Counted from the stretch's first letter, positions 8,470-17,595 are shown. The stretch is DNA of 64,000 nucleotides from Flavobacteriales bacterium (GCA_016712535.1 JADJQW010000002.1:372001-436000); one strand, 5' to 3'. Made by a program: numbers and translations. The notes: generated from the letters alone by a model not told the origin.

Positions 8470-8477
8470 CAAATATA
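8470..8477 (-). promoter_or_regulatory. -7 promoter element (TATATTTG) before bactofilin and the atp block
   Basis: The minus strand reads TATATTTG, a perfect match to TAnnTTTG, 36 bases upstream of the bactofilin ATG and after the PorW gene. It is the best-matching promoter in the window and a good candidate for the start of the bactofilin-AtpI-AtpZ-atp transcript. A -33 TTG at the usual spacing is not obvious. Confidence 0.5.
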
Positions 8478-8496
8478 GCCGAAGCCTCCGCTTATC

Positions 8497-11109
8497 CTAC
8501 TGACCGTCAAGGTAGTTCTGAAGGAAGAAGGCTTGATAACCGTCCACATCCTTGGCCTTGAAGAAGGCTGCATAATTGGCCTGGCTGATGGCGAAGACCG
8601 GATAACCTTGGTCCGCGAGTCCTTGCAGCATATCCTCGTTGCCGTAAAAGAGGTTATGGTATTCAATGGCCTTGGCCTTGTCCGGAAGCGGTGCGATGAG
8701 CACCAAACGCCTTTCGGCATCGAGGATGCTCCCGGAGACCTGCAAGGGGGTGTGGCCGAAATAGGCTGCATTGAAATCCGAGACCGCCGCGCGCATGACA
8801 TCCATATCGGCGCCTGACGAAGGCACCACGACCACATAGGTCTGTGGCCCGTCGTCAGCAGAGTAGGCTGTGCCTGTGGGTGCCTTGGGCTTGGGCGCCC
8901 CTCCGGTTACGCCATCCAGGCTGGCAAGCAGCTCTTCGGCGCGCGTGGCCTCTTCGGTGCCCGGGAATTCGTCCTTCACGGTGGTAAGCGCCGACCTGTA
9001 CTCCGGCACATTGCGCGTGCCACCGATGGCCATGGCCTTCAGGAAGTGGTATTTCGGCCGGAAGTGGTTGTTCGGCTCTTCGAGGATTACGCGGTCGCAA
9101 GCGGTGATGGTGGGGTAATAGGACCGGTCGCGGAACATGCGGTATACATCGCGGTAGGCCTCCTCTTCCGCAGCCCGACGCTCTGCATCGGCCAGCAGCA
9201 GATTGGGATCGCGCACCAGCCGGGCGAATTCAGAGTCGGGCCATCGCTCCAGAATGATGTCCGCATAGGTCTTCGAGCCGCTGCCGCCCATCAGGTCCAC
9301 CCAGCCCTCGCTTTCCTTCTTCAGGTAAATGCGGTAGAGTTGGTAATGGCTCTCTGGGGTGTATTGGCACTCCTCGAAGCGGTTGTTGAGCACCTCGAAG
9401 CTCTCGATGGCATTGTCGATGTCCTTGAGCTGCTCCTTGTAGATCATGCCGCTGGTGTACAAGGCCCCGCAGATGCGGCCATTGGAGGCTGCCACGGCCG
9501 CTTCATCCTTGGGGATGTCGCGCAGGTACGATTCGGGATCTTTCCACTCGGCCTCTTTGCCGTTTTTCCCATCCGGTCCTTCTTCCTCCTCTTCCTCCTC
9601 GGATTGCGCAAGAGCGCTGCCGCTGCGGTCCTGCCGGCGCCAATCGTCCTCGAGCTTCCGGTTGCCCCACTTCTTCTTGAAGTTGGCCATGCCCCTGCTG
9701 ATCTGCTGTGGGTCGTAGAAATACCAGTTCCCGCGACCTCCCACAGCCGGCGCTGCGGGCCGATCGGCTGTGGCCTCCGGAGCTGACCGGGCCTCCTCTT
9801 CCTTGCGGCGCAGTTCCTCTTCAGCGTCCTCGCGTTTGCGGATGATGCTGCGGATCTTCTTCTGGAGCTCTTCGGGATCGAGGCCCATGAGTGCTTGCAG
9901 GCTGTCTTCACGGGCAATGATCTCGAGCTGCTCCACCAGGTCGCCGAGCACCCGCGCCCGTGTTTCCACTTCATCGAAGCGCAGGTGCTTCGGGTCCAGC
10001 AAGGCCTTGGTGCTGTCGTAGTACTGCTGTGCTGGTCGGTACAGGCGATCATCGAAGTGCACATCGGCGAGCTTCAGGAAGCTCTTCGCCTTCTGCTTGG
10101 TGTCGTTGGTGCTGGCCTTCACGCTGGTGCGCAGGTGCGCAAGCGCATCTTCCTTCTTGCGCTCCTTCAGGTCCAGCTCCGCCAAGGCGTAGTGGATCAT
10201 ATCGAAGTGGTCGATGTGCTTATCGTCGCGCAGCATGCCCTTGAGCATCTTGCGCAAGGCCTTGCTGTCGCCCTTGTTGTAGGCGAGCGCCTGGAAGATC
10301 TGCGCATGGAAGGCCATCTCGTAGGGAGGGCCCATCTTGGCCACGGCCGCGAACTGATCGATGGCCTTCTTCTCCTGCCCCTTGAGCTGGTAGAGTTGCG
10401 CCAGCACGAAGTCCCAGCGCACGCGCTCACGCTTGGTGCGCGCGATCGGGATAGCCCGCTCGAGGTGGAGGATGGCATCATCGACCTTGCCGCGCTTGAG
10501 TTCCAGCTCGGCATGCACGGCCGCCAGCAGCCCTTCGTCGAGATGCTTGGGCCGCTTCTTCGCGTTGCCCACATGATCCAGGGCGCTCTGGGCCTTCCCG
10601 AACTGCTCGAGCTCGATGGCAGTCCGCGCTAGCCAGATCTGCGCGTCGTATTCGCGGTTGAAGCCTTTGTATTGCCGGGTGATATGCGCGAAGCCTCGCT
10701 CGGCTTCGGAGTGGTTGCGCTTGTAGAACTGGCTGCGGGCGATCACGAACCAAGCGTCGTCGATCCACGTGTTCTTCTCCTTCCCCTTGATATCCATGCT
10801 GTGCCGCTCGATCACCAGCGAGCACTTGTCGATGCACTTCTCCAGGTCCGGAGTCGCGGCTTTGGCCTGCTGCTCACTGCCGTATATGAACAGCGGGAGC
10901 ACCTTGTCGAAGTCGTCGACATGGGCGTCCTCAATGCCCATCACCGTCTCCTTCAGCTTCTCATTGGCATTGAACCAGCCGTTGTCGCGCGCGGTGAGCC
11001 GATGGTAGGTGCGGTTCACGAAGCTGTCCTTGTCCTGCTTGCAGCCGGCAAGCAAGCCGGCGGCCAACAAGAGCAGGGCGAGGGTTGCGGGATGAAGGAA
11101 GGTGCGCAT
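8497..11109 (-). CDS. porW: PorW/SprE-type T9SS periplasmic lipoprotein with TPR repeats
   Basis: The product is an 870-residue lipoprotein. The signal peptide ends in a lipobox (LLAGC, lipidated Cys23). Residues ~30-400 are helical tetratricopeptide-like repeats opening with FVNRTYHRLTARDNGWFNANEKL, a signature of the SprE/PorW family. A charged coiled coil (EDAEEELRRKEEEA) and an acidic EEEEEEGPDG linker follow, then more TPR sequence and a C-terminal domain with YVVVVPSSGADMD. In Flavobacterium and Porphyromonas these proteins are required for T9SS secretion and link outer-membrane parts to the GldLM motor. The family call is strong. Confidence 0.9.
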   Translation of the reverse strand: MRTFLHPATLALLLLAAGLLAGCKQDKDSFVNRTYHRLTARDNGWFNANEKLKETVMGIEDAHVDDFDKVLPLFIYGSEQQAKAATPDLEKCIDKCSLVIERHSMDIKGKEKNTWIDDAWFVIARSQFYKRNHSEAERGFAHITRQYKGFNREYDAQIWLARTAIELEQFGKAQSALDHVGNAKKRPKHLDEGLLAAVHAELELKRGKVDDAILHLERAIPIARTKRERVRWDFVLAQLYQLKGQEKKAIDQFAAVAKMGPPYEMAFHAQIFQALAYNKGDSKALRKMLKGMLRDDKHIDHFDMIHYALAELDLKERKKEDALAHLRTSVKASTNDTKQKAKSFLKLADVHFDDRLYRPAQQYYDSTKALLDPKHLRFDEVETRARVLGDLVEQLEIIAREDSLQALMGLDPEELQKKIRSIIRKREDAEEELRRKEEEARSAPEATADRPAAPAVGGRGNWYFYDPQQISRGMANFKKKWGNRKLEDDWRRQDRSGSALAQSEEEEEEEGPDGKNGKEAEWKDPESYLRDIPKDEAAVAASNGRICGALYTSGMIYKEQLKDIDNAIESFEVLNNRFEECQYTPESHYQLYRIYLKKESEGWVDLMGGSGSKTYADIILERWPDSEFARLVRDPNLLLADAERRAAEEEAYRDVYRMFRDRSYYPTITACDRVILEEPNNHFRPKYHFLKAMAIGGTRNVPEYRSALTTVKDEFPGTEEATRAEELLASLDGVTGGAPKPKAPTGTAYSADDGPQTYVVVVPSSGADMDVMRAAVSDFNAAYFGHTPLQVSGSILDAERRLVLIAPLPDKAKAIEYHNLFYGNEDMLQGLADQGYPVFAISQANYAAFFKAKDVDGYQAFFLQNYLDGQ

Positions 11110-11133
11110 CCGGCGTGGATAACTGCGAGCGGC

Positions 11134-11141
11134 CGAAGTTA
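11134..11141 (-). promoter_or_regulatory. candidate -7 element (TAACTTCG) before porW
   Basis: The minus strand reads TAACTTCG 24 bases upstream of the porW ATG, inside the 71-base gap shared with the divergent M23 peptidase gene. Confidence 0.4.
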
Positions 11142-11180
11142 TTTCATGGCCCCCAACGCCGCGTGGGCGAACTTCGCCGA

Positions 11181-12071
11181 ATGGCTGCTCCGGAGAACAG
11201 GCCCAACAGGAAGCTCAGGCGTGGGTTCTTGGCGCGCTTGCGCAGTAAGTACCGGCTGGTGCTCATCGATGATCGGACCTTCGCCGAGCGGCTCAGTGCA
11301 CGACTCAACCTGCTGAGCGTCCTGGTGTTCACGGTGCTGGCCTTCCTGCTCTACGGTGCTTTGGTGTCGACCCTCATCGTCTTCACACCGCTCAAACGCT
11401 TCATCCCCGGATACAGCGACGAGGAGACCCGTGTTCAGGCGATCCGCTCCGCAGAGCGCGCCGACTCGCTCCAGGTGGCCCTGACTGAACAGCGGGCCTT
11501 CATCCACAACCTGCAGGCCGTGCTCACTGGCGAGCAGCCGCTTGACAGTGCGACCCTTCAGCGGCCGGCCCTGGTGCGTCAGGATCCTGCCGGATTGGGT
11601 CCCGGCGCTCCCGATAGCGCGTTGCGTGCGCGCATCCAGCGGGAAGAGCAGTACAGCTTGGTTGAGGGCCGGGGCGCAAGCGAGCGCCGCGAGCTGGCCA
11701 GCGTGTTGTTCGTGCCGCCCGTGGAGGGCGTCGTCACCAGTGCATTCGACCGGGTTAAGGGCCATTTCGGAATCGATATCGTCACCGCGCCTGATGCTGC
11801 GGTGAAGAGCTGCCTGGCGGGCACCGTGGCATTATCGAGCTGGACCACTGATGCGGGGCACGTGCTCGCCCTGCAGCACACCAACGGGTTGGTGAGCGTG
11901 TACAAGCACAACCGCGTTCTGCTCAAGAAGGCCGGCGATCGTGTGAAGCCGGGGGAGGCGATCGCCATCGTGGGCGATACCGGCGAGAACAGCTCCGGTC
12001 CCCATCTGCACTTCGAGCTCTGGCACAATGGCGATGCGGTGGACCCGGCAGCGTACATGATGTTTCAGTAG
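11181..12071 (+). CDS. M23-family peptidoglycan endopeptidase, membrane-anchored
   Basis: This 296-residue protein has a basic N-terminus, one membrane helix (LLSVLVFTVLAFLLYGALV) and a periplasmic linker with a coiled-coil-like stretch. The C-terminal LytM/M23 domain carries the zinc ligands in GHFGID (H195, D199) and PHLHFE (H275, H277). All catalytic residues are present, so it should be active on peptide cross-links of the cell wall. The ATG at 11181 was chosen because the upstream frame overlaps porW on the other strand. It is transcribed divergently from porW. Confidence 0.88.
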   Translation: MAAPENRPNRKLRRGFLARLRSKYRLVLIDDRTFAERLSARLNLLSVLVFTVLAFLLYGALVSTLIVFTPLKRFIPGYSDEETRVQAIRSAERADSLQVALTEQRAFIHNLQAVLTGEQPLDSATLQRPALVRQDPAGLGPGAPDSALRARIQREEQYSLVEGRGASERRELASVLFVPPVEGVVTSAFDRVKGHFGIDIVTAPDAAVKSCLAGTVALSSWTTDAGHVLALQHTNGLVSVYKHNRVLLKKAGDRVKPGEAIAIVGDTGENSSGPHLHFELWHNGDAVDPAAYMMFQ

Positions 12072-12186
12072 CGGAAGTGCGATCGAGATTGGAGGTTACG
12101 TCGGTTGGGGGTTGCTTCGCACCGGTCCTGTGCTTTTCCCGGTGCGCAGTGTTCGGGCCAGGGCTTTTATGCAATCATTGTCTGCC

Positions 12187-13671
12187 ATGAGCCTCAAGTC
12201 AAGCATCGCGAAGCCTTATGCGCGCAAGGTCACCCAAGCCGTGATGCGGCGCGCGCTGGACCCGGTGGCCACGCAGCAGGCGGTTCTGAACGAGCTCGTT
12301 CGTTTCGCCGGCGATACGGCTTTCGGCCTTGAGCACCGCCTGCACCAGGTGCGCGACCATTCTTCCTTAGCGCAGGCCATCCCGCTGCGCGATTATGAAG
12401 GCTTCAGGCCGTACATCGACCGTATCCTATTCGGTGAACGCGATGTGCTCTGGCCCGGGCAGCCTCTCTACCTGTGCAAGACCAGCGGCACCACCAGCGG
12501 GGCGAAGTTCATTCCCATCACGCGCGAGAGCCTGCCCAACCACATCGGCAGCGCGCGGCGCGCCTTGCTCGCCTACATCGCGCACAGCGGCTGTTCCGAT
12601 TTCGTGGATGGCAAGATGATTTTCCTGCAAGGCAGCCCGGTGCTGGACAAGAGCCGCGCTATTCCTACGGGCAGGCTCAGCGGCATCGTGGCCAATCATG
12701 TCCCGAGGTACCTGCTGAAGAACCGGCTGCCCTCGTTCACCACGAACAGCATCGCCGATTGGGAGACGAAAGTGGAGGCGATCGTGACCGAGACGATGAA
12801 GGCCGACATGCGCTTGATCAGTGGCATACCGGCCTGGGTGCAGATGTACTTCGAGCGCTTGCTGGCCCGCACGGGCAAAGCGAAGGTGAAAGAGGTCTTC
12901 CCGAATTTCTCGCTCTTCGTCTACGGCGGCGTCAATTTCGGGCCCTACCGTGCGCGCCTGGAATCGCTCATCGGCGGCAGCGTGCCCAGCATTGAATTGT
13001 TCCCCGCGAGCGAGGGCTTCATCGCGTACCAGGATATGAGCAACGAGGAGGGACTGCTGCTCGTTCTCGACAACGGCATCTATTTCGAGTTCATCCCCAC
13101 CAGCGAGCTGGGCAAGCCCGCGCCCAAGCGCCTCTCCATCGCCGAGGTGGAGGTGGGCGTGAATTACGCGCTCGTGCTGCACACCAACGCTGGCCTTTGG
13201 GGGTACGAGATCGGCGACACCGTGCGCTTCGTCTCGCTCTCACCGCCGCGCATCGTCGTCACCGGCCGGACGAAGCACTTCACCAGCGCCTTCGGCGAGC
13301 ATGTGATCGCTGAGGAGGTCGAGGGCGCGCTGAAGGATGCCATGGAGCAAGTGCCGTGCGAGGTGGCCGAGTTCACCGTGGCGCCGCAGCTTTCGCCGGC
13401 GGAAGGGCTCCCGCATCACGAGTGGTACATCGAATTCGCGGCGCCGCCATCGGACAGCGAGCGGTTCGCGTTGGCGATCGATTCGGCCCTGCAGAAGCGC
13501 AACCCGTACTACCGCGACCTCATCACCGGCAAGGTGCTGCGGCCTTTGGTGATCCGTTCGTTGCCGCGCGGCGCGTTCGCCGCATGGATGAAAGCACGCG
13601 GCATGAACGACGCGCAGAGCAAGGTGCCGCGATTGGCGAATGACCGGAAGTACACGGAAGGGCTGCGCTGA
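12187..13671 (+). CDS. GH3-type acyl-adenylating enzyme
   Basis: The 494-residue protein belongs to the GH3 family, named after auxin-conjugating plant enzymes. It has the ATP-binding core of adenylate-forming enzymes: YLCKTSGTTSGAKFIPIT (P-loop-like), then LWGYEIGDTVRFVSLSPPRIVVTGR with the hinge Asp and Arg. Bacterial members probably activate carboxylic acids and couple them to amines; the substrate is unknown. The start at 12187 (MSLKSSIAKPY) fits the usual N-terminus; an in-frame ATG lies at 12169. It ends exactly one base before the convergent Rieske gene's stop begins. Confidence 0.85.
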   Translation: MSLKSSIAKPYARKVTQAVMRRALDPVATQQAVLNELVRFAGDTAFGLEHRLHQVRDHSSLAQAIPLRDYEGFRPYIDRILFGERDVLWPGQPLYLCKTSGTTSGAKFIPITRESLPNHIGSARRALLAYIAHSGCSDFVDGKMIFLQGSPVLDKSRAIPTGRLSGIVANHVPRYLLKNRLPSFTTNSIADWETKVEAIVTETMKADMRLISGIPAWVQMYFERLLARTGKAKVKEVFPNFSLFVYGGVNFGPYRARLESLIGGSVPSIELFPASEGFIAYQDMSNEEGLLLVLDNGIYFEFIPTSELGKPAPKRLSIAEVEVGVNYALVLHTNAGLWGYEIGDTVRFVSLSPPRIVVTGRTKHFTSAFGEHVIAEEVEGALKDAMEQVPCEVAEFTVAPQLSPAEGLPHHEWYIEFAAPPSDSERFALAIDSALQKRNPYYRDLITGKVLRPLVIRSLPRGAFAAWMKARGMNDAQSKVPRLANDRKYTEGLR

Positions 13672-14091
13672 TCACGCCAGCCTCACCCGCAGCATGCCCC
13701 CGTCCGCTTCAACCGGATAGGTCTTCAAGCCGGTCTTCGCGGGTCCTTTTTTCAAGTCCCCATTCATGTCGAATGCGCTGCCGTGCCAGCCGCATACGAG
13801 CTGACCTTCTTTCTCTTTGATCGGCCCGCCTTTGTGGGGGCAGTTCAGTTCCAGCGCGGTGTAGGTGCCATCGGAGCGCTTCGAGATCATGAGCTTGTTC
13901 GCAAGGCCGTTCGCACGCACCACAGTGCTGTTGCCATTGCCCAGCGCATCCAGCGGCACATTCAGCACGCCATCCGTTACGGTCATCGCTTTCGCCGTGG
14001 ATGCACAGCCCTCCAGCGTGGCAGCTACTGGGATCAGCGCCATGGCCGCGCACGCTTGGCAGGCGCTGCGGAGGAAGTCTCTTCGTTGCAT
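13672..14091 (-). CDS. Rieske [2Fe-2S] protein with Tat-like signal
   Basis: The product has 139 residues. The N-terminus has a twin-arginine-like leader (MQRRDFLRSACQACAAMAL), and LEGCAS could also be a lipobox. The C-terminal ~100 residues form a Rieske domain with both cluster-binding loops, NCPHKGG and CGWHGSAFD, giving the required two Cys and two His. The substrate or redox partner is unknown; no cytochrome or oxygenase gene is nearby. The gene converges on the GH3 gene with no intervening base. Confidence 0.88.
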   Translation of the reverse strand: MQRRDFLRSACQACAAMALIPVAATLEGCASTAKAMTVTDGVLNVPLDALGNGNSTVVRANGLANKLMISKRSDGTYTALELNCPHKGGPIKEKEGQLVCGWHGSAFDMNGDLKKGPAKTGLKTYPVEADGGMLRVRLA

Positions 14092-14115
14092 GCGTTCGGT
14101 TTTGATCGGCGGAAG

Positions 14116-16062
14116 TTATCGCGCTGCATGATCGGCCGGCCGCATGCCATCGGTTCCGGCGAGCTTGCGCTCCACAAGGGCTTGCGCTGCCTGCACCATG
14201 CTCTCGGCATAGCGCCCGAGCGAATCGCGCAAAGCGGCGCGCGTGGCGGCCACGTCGCTCGTGCTGCGCGTCCGGTGATCGTACAAGCGCACCGCTTCAC
14301 GGTCACGGATACGGTAGCCCGAGGAGTTGATGGCGCAGATGCGGTGGTCGGAGCAGAAGTAGGCTGCTGCGTGCCCGCCGTGCATCAGGTCCTTGCCGAG
14401 CGTGTTGTCGATGTGCGGGATGCGCAGGAGACCAAGGATCGTGGCGGGCAGGTCGGCCTGGGTGCCGAAGCCGTGCATCGCATCAGGCTCCAACCAGCCC
14501 GGCGCATGCAAGAGCAGCGGCACATGGTGGTAGGCTAGTGGCACCTCGTACAGCGGGTCGAAGGCCTGACCGTGATCGCCCAGGATCACGAAGAGCGTGC
14601 TGTTGAACCAGGACCGCGTGCGCGCTTCGGCAAGGAATTCCGCGAGGGCTCGGTCGGCGTACTCGTAGATCGCTTCGTCATCATCGGCGCTCGTGGGCGC
14701 GAAGCCCGGGATGTCGCTCGGCGCCTTGCTCCACTTGTGGCTGCTCACGGTGAGCAGGCTGAGCAGGAATGGCACCTGGCCCTCGCGCGCGTACCGGTCG
14801 GCCCGGCGCAGCGCCATGCGGTAGAGCGCATGATCGGTCACGCCCCAGCTGTTGCTGGCGTCGGAATCCGGGAAGTCGTCCCTCGAGACCAGCTCCTCGA
14901 AGCCGTTCGAAGGAAGGAATCCGTTCATGTTGTCGAAGCGCGGATCGCCCGGGCTGATGAAGCAGGTGCGGTAACCGTTGTCGCGCAAGGTGCCCGGCAG
15001 TCCGTGGAAGCGCTGGGCCGTCATGCTCGGATGCATCATAGGGTGCTGCGCGCCGATCGGCGGGAGGCCATAGTGACTGCTGAAGATGCCGTTCGCGGTG
15101 TGCATGCCGCTGGAATAGAAGCGATCCATCACCACGGATGAATCCATGAGCTGCTCCAATGAAGGCATCAGCCATTTCGGATGCCCGTACCGGTGCAAGC
15201 GCTGGGCGCTTAGGCTTTCCACCAGGATGAGCACCACGTTGCGGCGCAGCGGCGGTTCATCGAAGCGCACTTCGCGCGCGATCGGAGAAGCGAAGCGCTG
15301 CGCGCCGATTCCCAGGTAGCGCCGCGCATTCGTGAGGGCTTCTTCGGCTGGCAATAGATTCACGTGATCCTGCCCGAGGCTCTCGATGAAGCTGAAGGCC
15401 GCATTGGTGCCGAGCTGGTTGAGGAAGGGCGAGTCGCTGAAGAAGGCGTCCTGAGCGATCAACGGATGCTCATCGAAATCAGCCGAGCCGCGCATGCCGA
15501 GGAAGAGCAATGCGAGCGGAAGAGGTAGCAGCGCCCAGCGGACCGGAGCTGGCGACGTGGATGCAGCCTGATGCGATAGGAAGAGGCGCCCCACGCCACG
15601 CGCCACGGTCCAAGCCAGCGCCGCGAAGAGCAGCAAGGTGCCTAGGTAGGCAGGCGTGGTCACGAGTTCAAGGAATGCCTGCGCGGGGTCATGCAACGTG
15701 ATCAGCGCCGCATCGGTGATGCGCATGTTGGTATAGTCGAAATAGGGGATGTCGGCGCTGGCGAGGAAGAGCAGCAGCAGGAAGGGCAGGGTGAACGCCC
15801 AGCGCGCAAGCCTCCAGGCCCAGGGTTGCATGCCGCCTAACGCATGCGCCACCCCGAGCAGCAGTGCGGGCAATGCAAGGGTCCATGAGCAGGCGTACAG
15901 GTCGAAGAGCAGGCCGCGGTCGAACAGCGCCATCAGCACATCTGCGAGGGCTGCATCGTGCCATTGATCGCGATGCAGAAACAGCAATGTGGTGCGGAAG
16001 AGCGTGCCGGCGACCAATCCAACGACGAGGAGCTTGAACAGGAGCAGGAGGTGGCGAGGCAT
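14116..16062 (-). CDS. LTA synthase-like membrane sulfatase/phosphoglycerol transferase
   Basis: This 648-residue protein has about five N-terminal membrane helices (residues ~5-190) and an extracytoplasmic sulfatase-fold domain. The metal and nucleophile sites are visible: E282 in LILVESLSAQ and T322 in SSGMHTANGIF, equivalent to the Glu and catalytic Thr of LtaS. HYG, GDHGQAFD and YHHVPLL supply further conserved residues. Gram-negative members transfer phosphoglycerol or phosphoethanolamine to envelope glycans; the acceptor here is unknown. The ATG at 16060-16062 precedes the first membrane helix; the frame is open far upstream but overlaps the divergent Sua5 gene. Confidence 0.85.
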   Translation of the reverse strand: MPRHLLLLFKLLVVGLVAGTLFRTTLLFLHRDQWHDAALADVLMALFDRGLLFDLYACSWTLALPALLLGVAHALGGMQPWAWRLARWAFTLPFLLLLFLASADIPYFDYTNMRITDAALITLHDPAQAFLELVTTPAYLGTLLLFAALAWTVARGVGRLFLSHQAASTSPAPVRWALLPLPLALLFLGMRGSADFDEHPLIAQDAFFSDSPFLNQLGTNAAFSFIESLGQDHVNLLPAEEALTNARRYLGIGAQRFASPIAREVRFDEPPLRRNVVLILVESLSAQRLHRYGHPKWLMPSLEQLMDSSVVMDRFYSSGMHTANGIFSSHYGLPPIGAQHPMMHPSMTAQRFHGLPGTLRDNGYRTCFISPGDPRFDNMNGFLPSNGFEELVSRDDFPDSDASNSWGVTDHALYRMALRRADRYAREGQVPFLLSLLTVSSHKWSKAPSDIPGFAPTSADDDEAIYEYADRALAEFLAEARTRSWFNSTLFVILGDHGQAFDPLYEVPLAYHHVPLLLHAPGWLEPDAMHGFGTQADLPATILGLLRIPHIDNTLGKDLMHGGHAAAYFCSDHRICAINSSGYRIRDREAVRLYDHRTRSTSDVAATRAALRDSLGRYAESMVQAAQALVERKLAGTDGMRPADHAAR

Positions 16063-16098
16063 GCGGTCGCCAAAGATCCGATCATTGACCTTTGGCCC

Positions 16099-17046
16099 AT
16101 GCGCGCAAGTGTGGGAAAAGACTTGAGCATCGCCGCAAGCCTCTTGCGCGATGGCGGAATCGTCGGCATCCCCACCGAAACGGTCTATGGCCTCGCTGCC
16201 AATGCCTTCGATGCGGATGCCGTGCTCAAGGTCTTTACCGCCAAGCAACGCCCCAGCTTCGATCCGTTGATCGTGCATGTGGGTCGCCGGGAAGATGTGA
16301 CCCGCGTGGCGCGCGATCTGCCGCCCGGAGCGCAAGCGCTCATCGATGCTTTCTGGCCCGGCCCGCTCACCTTGGTGCTGCCCAAGCGCACCGAGGTGCC
16401 CGACATCGTCACCAGCGGATTGGGCACCGTGGGCGTGCGCATGCCGGCGCATCCGCTCACGCTTGAATTGCTCGGCACGCTCGAGTTCCCGCTCGCGGCG
16501 CCCAGCGCGAACCCTTTCGGTTACGTGAGCCCTACCACCGCGCAGCACGTGGCCGATCAGCTCGGCGACCGGATCCGGTACATCCTCGACGGGGGGGCGT
16601 GCGCGGTAGGCGTCGAATCGACCATCATCGGATGGGAGCACGACCGCTGGATCCTTTACCGGCCTGGGGGCACCGCTATTGAAGCCATCGAAGCGGTGAT
16701 CGGCTCTGTGTCGCCTGCCGTGAAGCAGGTGCTGCCCGTCGCGCCCGGCATGCTCGAGAGCCACTACGCGCCGCGCAAGCCAGTGCAGGTAGGCGAGGTC
16801 AGCGAGCTCCTCGAGCTGCATCAAGGGAAGCGCATTGGCGTGATCGCATTCCATGTGGAATACCCAGTCCATCATTGCATTGGGCTTTCTGCCAGCGGCG
16901 ACCTGGATGAAGCCGCGCGCACGCTCTTCTCGGCGCTGCGCGAACTGGACGCCAGCGATTGCGATGTGATACTAGCAGAGCGTTTCCCGGATGAAGGGCT
17001 GGGCCGCGCAATCAATGATCGCTTGCTGAGGGCGGCGGCGCGCTGA
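16099..17046 (+). CDS. L-threonylcarbamoyladenylate synthase (Sua5 type)
   Basis: The 315-residue protein makes threonylcarbamoyl-AMP, the activated donor for the t6A37 modification of ANN-decoding tRNAs. The YrdC domain (residues ~1-190) has IPTETVYGLAANA, KQRPSFDPLIVHV and PSANPFGYVSPT. A C-terminal Sua5 extension of ~120 residues follows, so this is the longer Sua5 rather than the short TsaC form. The ATG at 16099 lies 36 bases from the divergent LTA-synthase-like start. The tRNA with a CAT anticodon elsewhere in this window would be a substrate of this pathway. Confidence 0.93.
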   Translation: MRASVGKDLSIAASLLRDGGIVGIPTETVYGLAANAFDADAVLKVFTAKQRPSFDPLIVHVGRREDVTRVARDLPPGAQALIDAFWPGPLTLVLPKRTEVPDIVTSGLGTVGVRMPAHPLTLELLGTLEFPLAAPSANPFGYVSPTTAQHVADQLGDRIRYILDGGACAVGVESTIIGWEHDRWILYRPGGTAIEAIEAVIGSVSPAVKQVLPVAPGMLESHYAPRKPVQVGEVSELLELHQGKRIGVIAFHVEYPVHHCIGLSASGDLDEAARTLFSALRELDASDCDVILAERFPDEGLGRAINDRLLRAAAR

Positions 17047-17091
17047 AGCCGTCGAAGCAGACGGCGGATACCTTTACCTGCATTCATCATC

Positions 17092-17595
17092 ATGCGCAAC
17101 TCGGGCCTCACCCTCTTATTCCTGGTTCTCACAGCTGGCTCGTTCGCGCAAGCACCGGACGCAGTTCCCAGTTTCCAGCTTTCTCTGATCAGGGCCGCAT
17201 ACCTGAACAAGGACTATCCGCATTCGATTGGCGCCTTGTTCATGGTAACAGCCACAGACACGGCTCACTTCCCGCCTGTGCTGAGCATGGGCATAGGCCT
17301 CGCGGTGAATGGTGACAGTGCGATTCAGCGAATCGACATTCAGAAAGACCCCCTTGGACGCGTTTCGATTGAGATTTTCGACAAGAACATCACTGAGAAG
17401 GCGCCGAACCTCTATTCCCGAATCAAGGACAAGGTTGACATGGAAGCGCATGAGCATCTGCTATTCCTGTTCATCAGGCTGCGCAACATCTCCGATGAGC
17501 CCATCAAGGAAATCGAGCTCGTGTATGGCCTGTGGGAGAAACAGGACCTGAGCGTCCGGGTCGAACAGCGCTTCAAGGCACGTCTCGCCCAATAA
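17092..17595 (+). CDS. small secreted protein of unknown function
   Basis: A 167-residue protein with a clear signal peptide (MRNSGLTLLFLVLTAGSFAQ). The mature part alternates beta-prone and polar segments and has no recognisable family motif. It lies 45 bases after the Sua5 gene on the same strand. Base composition is lower in GC than its neighbours, which is a mild hint of later acquisition or weaker codon selection. A near-consensus -7 element (TACCTTTA, 17069-17076) lies just before it. Confidence 0.6.
   Translation: MRNSGLTLLFLVLTAGSFAQAPDAVPSFQLSLIRAAYLNKDYPHSIGALFMVTATDTAHFPPVLSMGIGLAVNGDSAIQRIDIQKDPLGRVSIEIFDKNITEKAPNLYSRIKDKVDMEAHEHLLFLFIRLRNISDEPIKEIELVYGLWEKQDLSVRVEQRFKARLAQ

Noticed and set aside
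8434..8472. Bactofilin start at the TTG 8472
   Set aside because: It falls inside the TATATTTG promoter element and gives a longer, non-conserved N-terminus.
16063..16875. N-terminal extension of the LTA-synthase-like frame
   Set aside because: It overlaps the Sua5 gene on the other strand and lacks any family similarity; the membrane helices start at the ATG at 16062.
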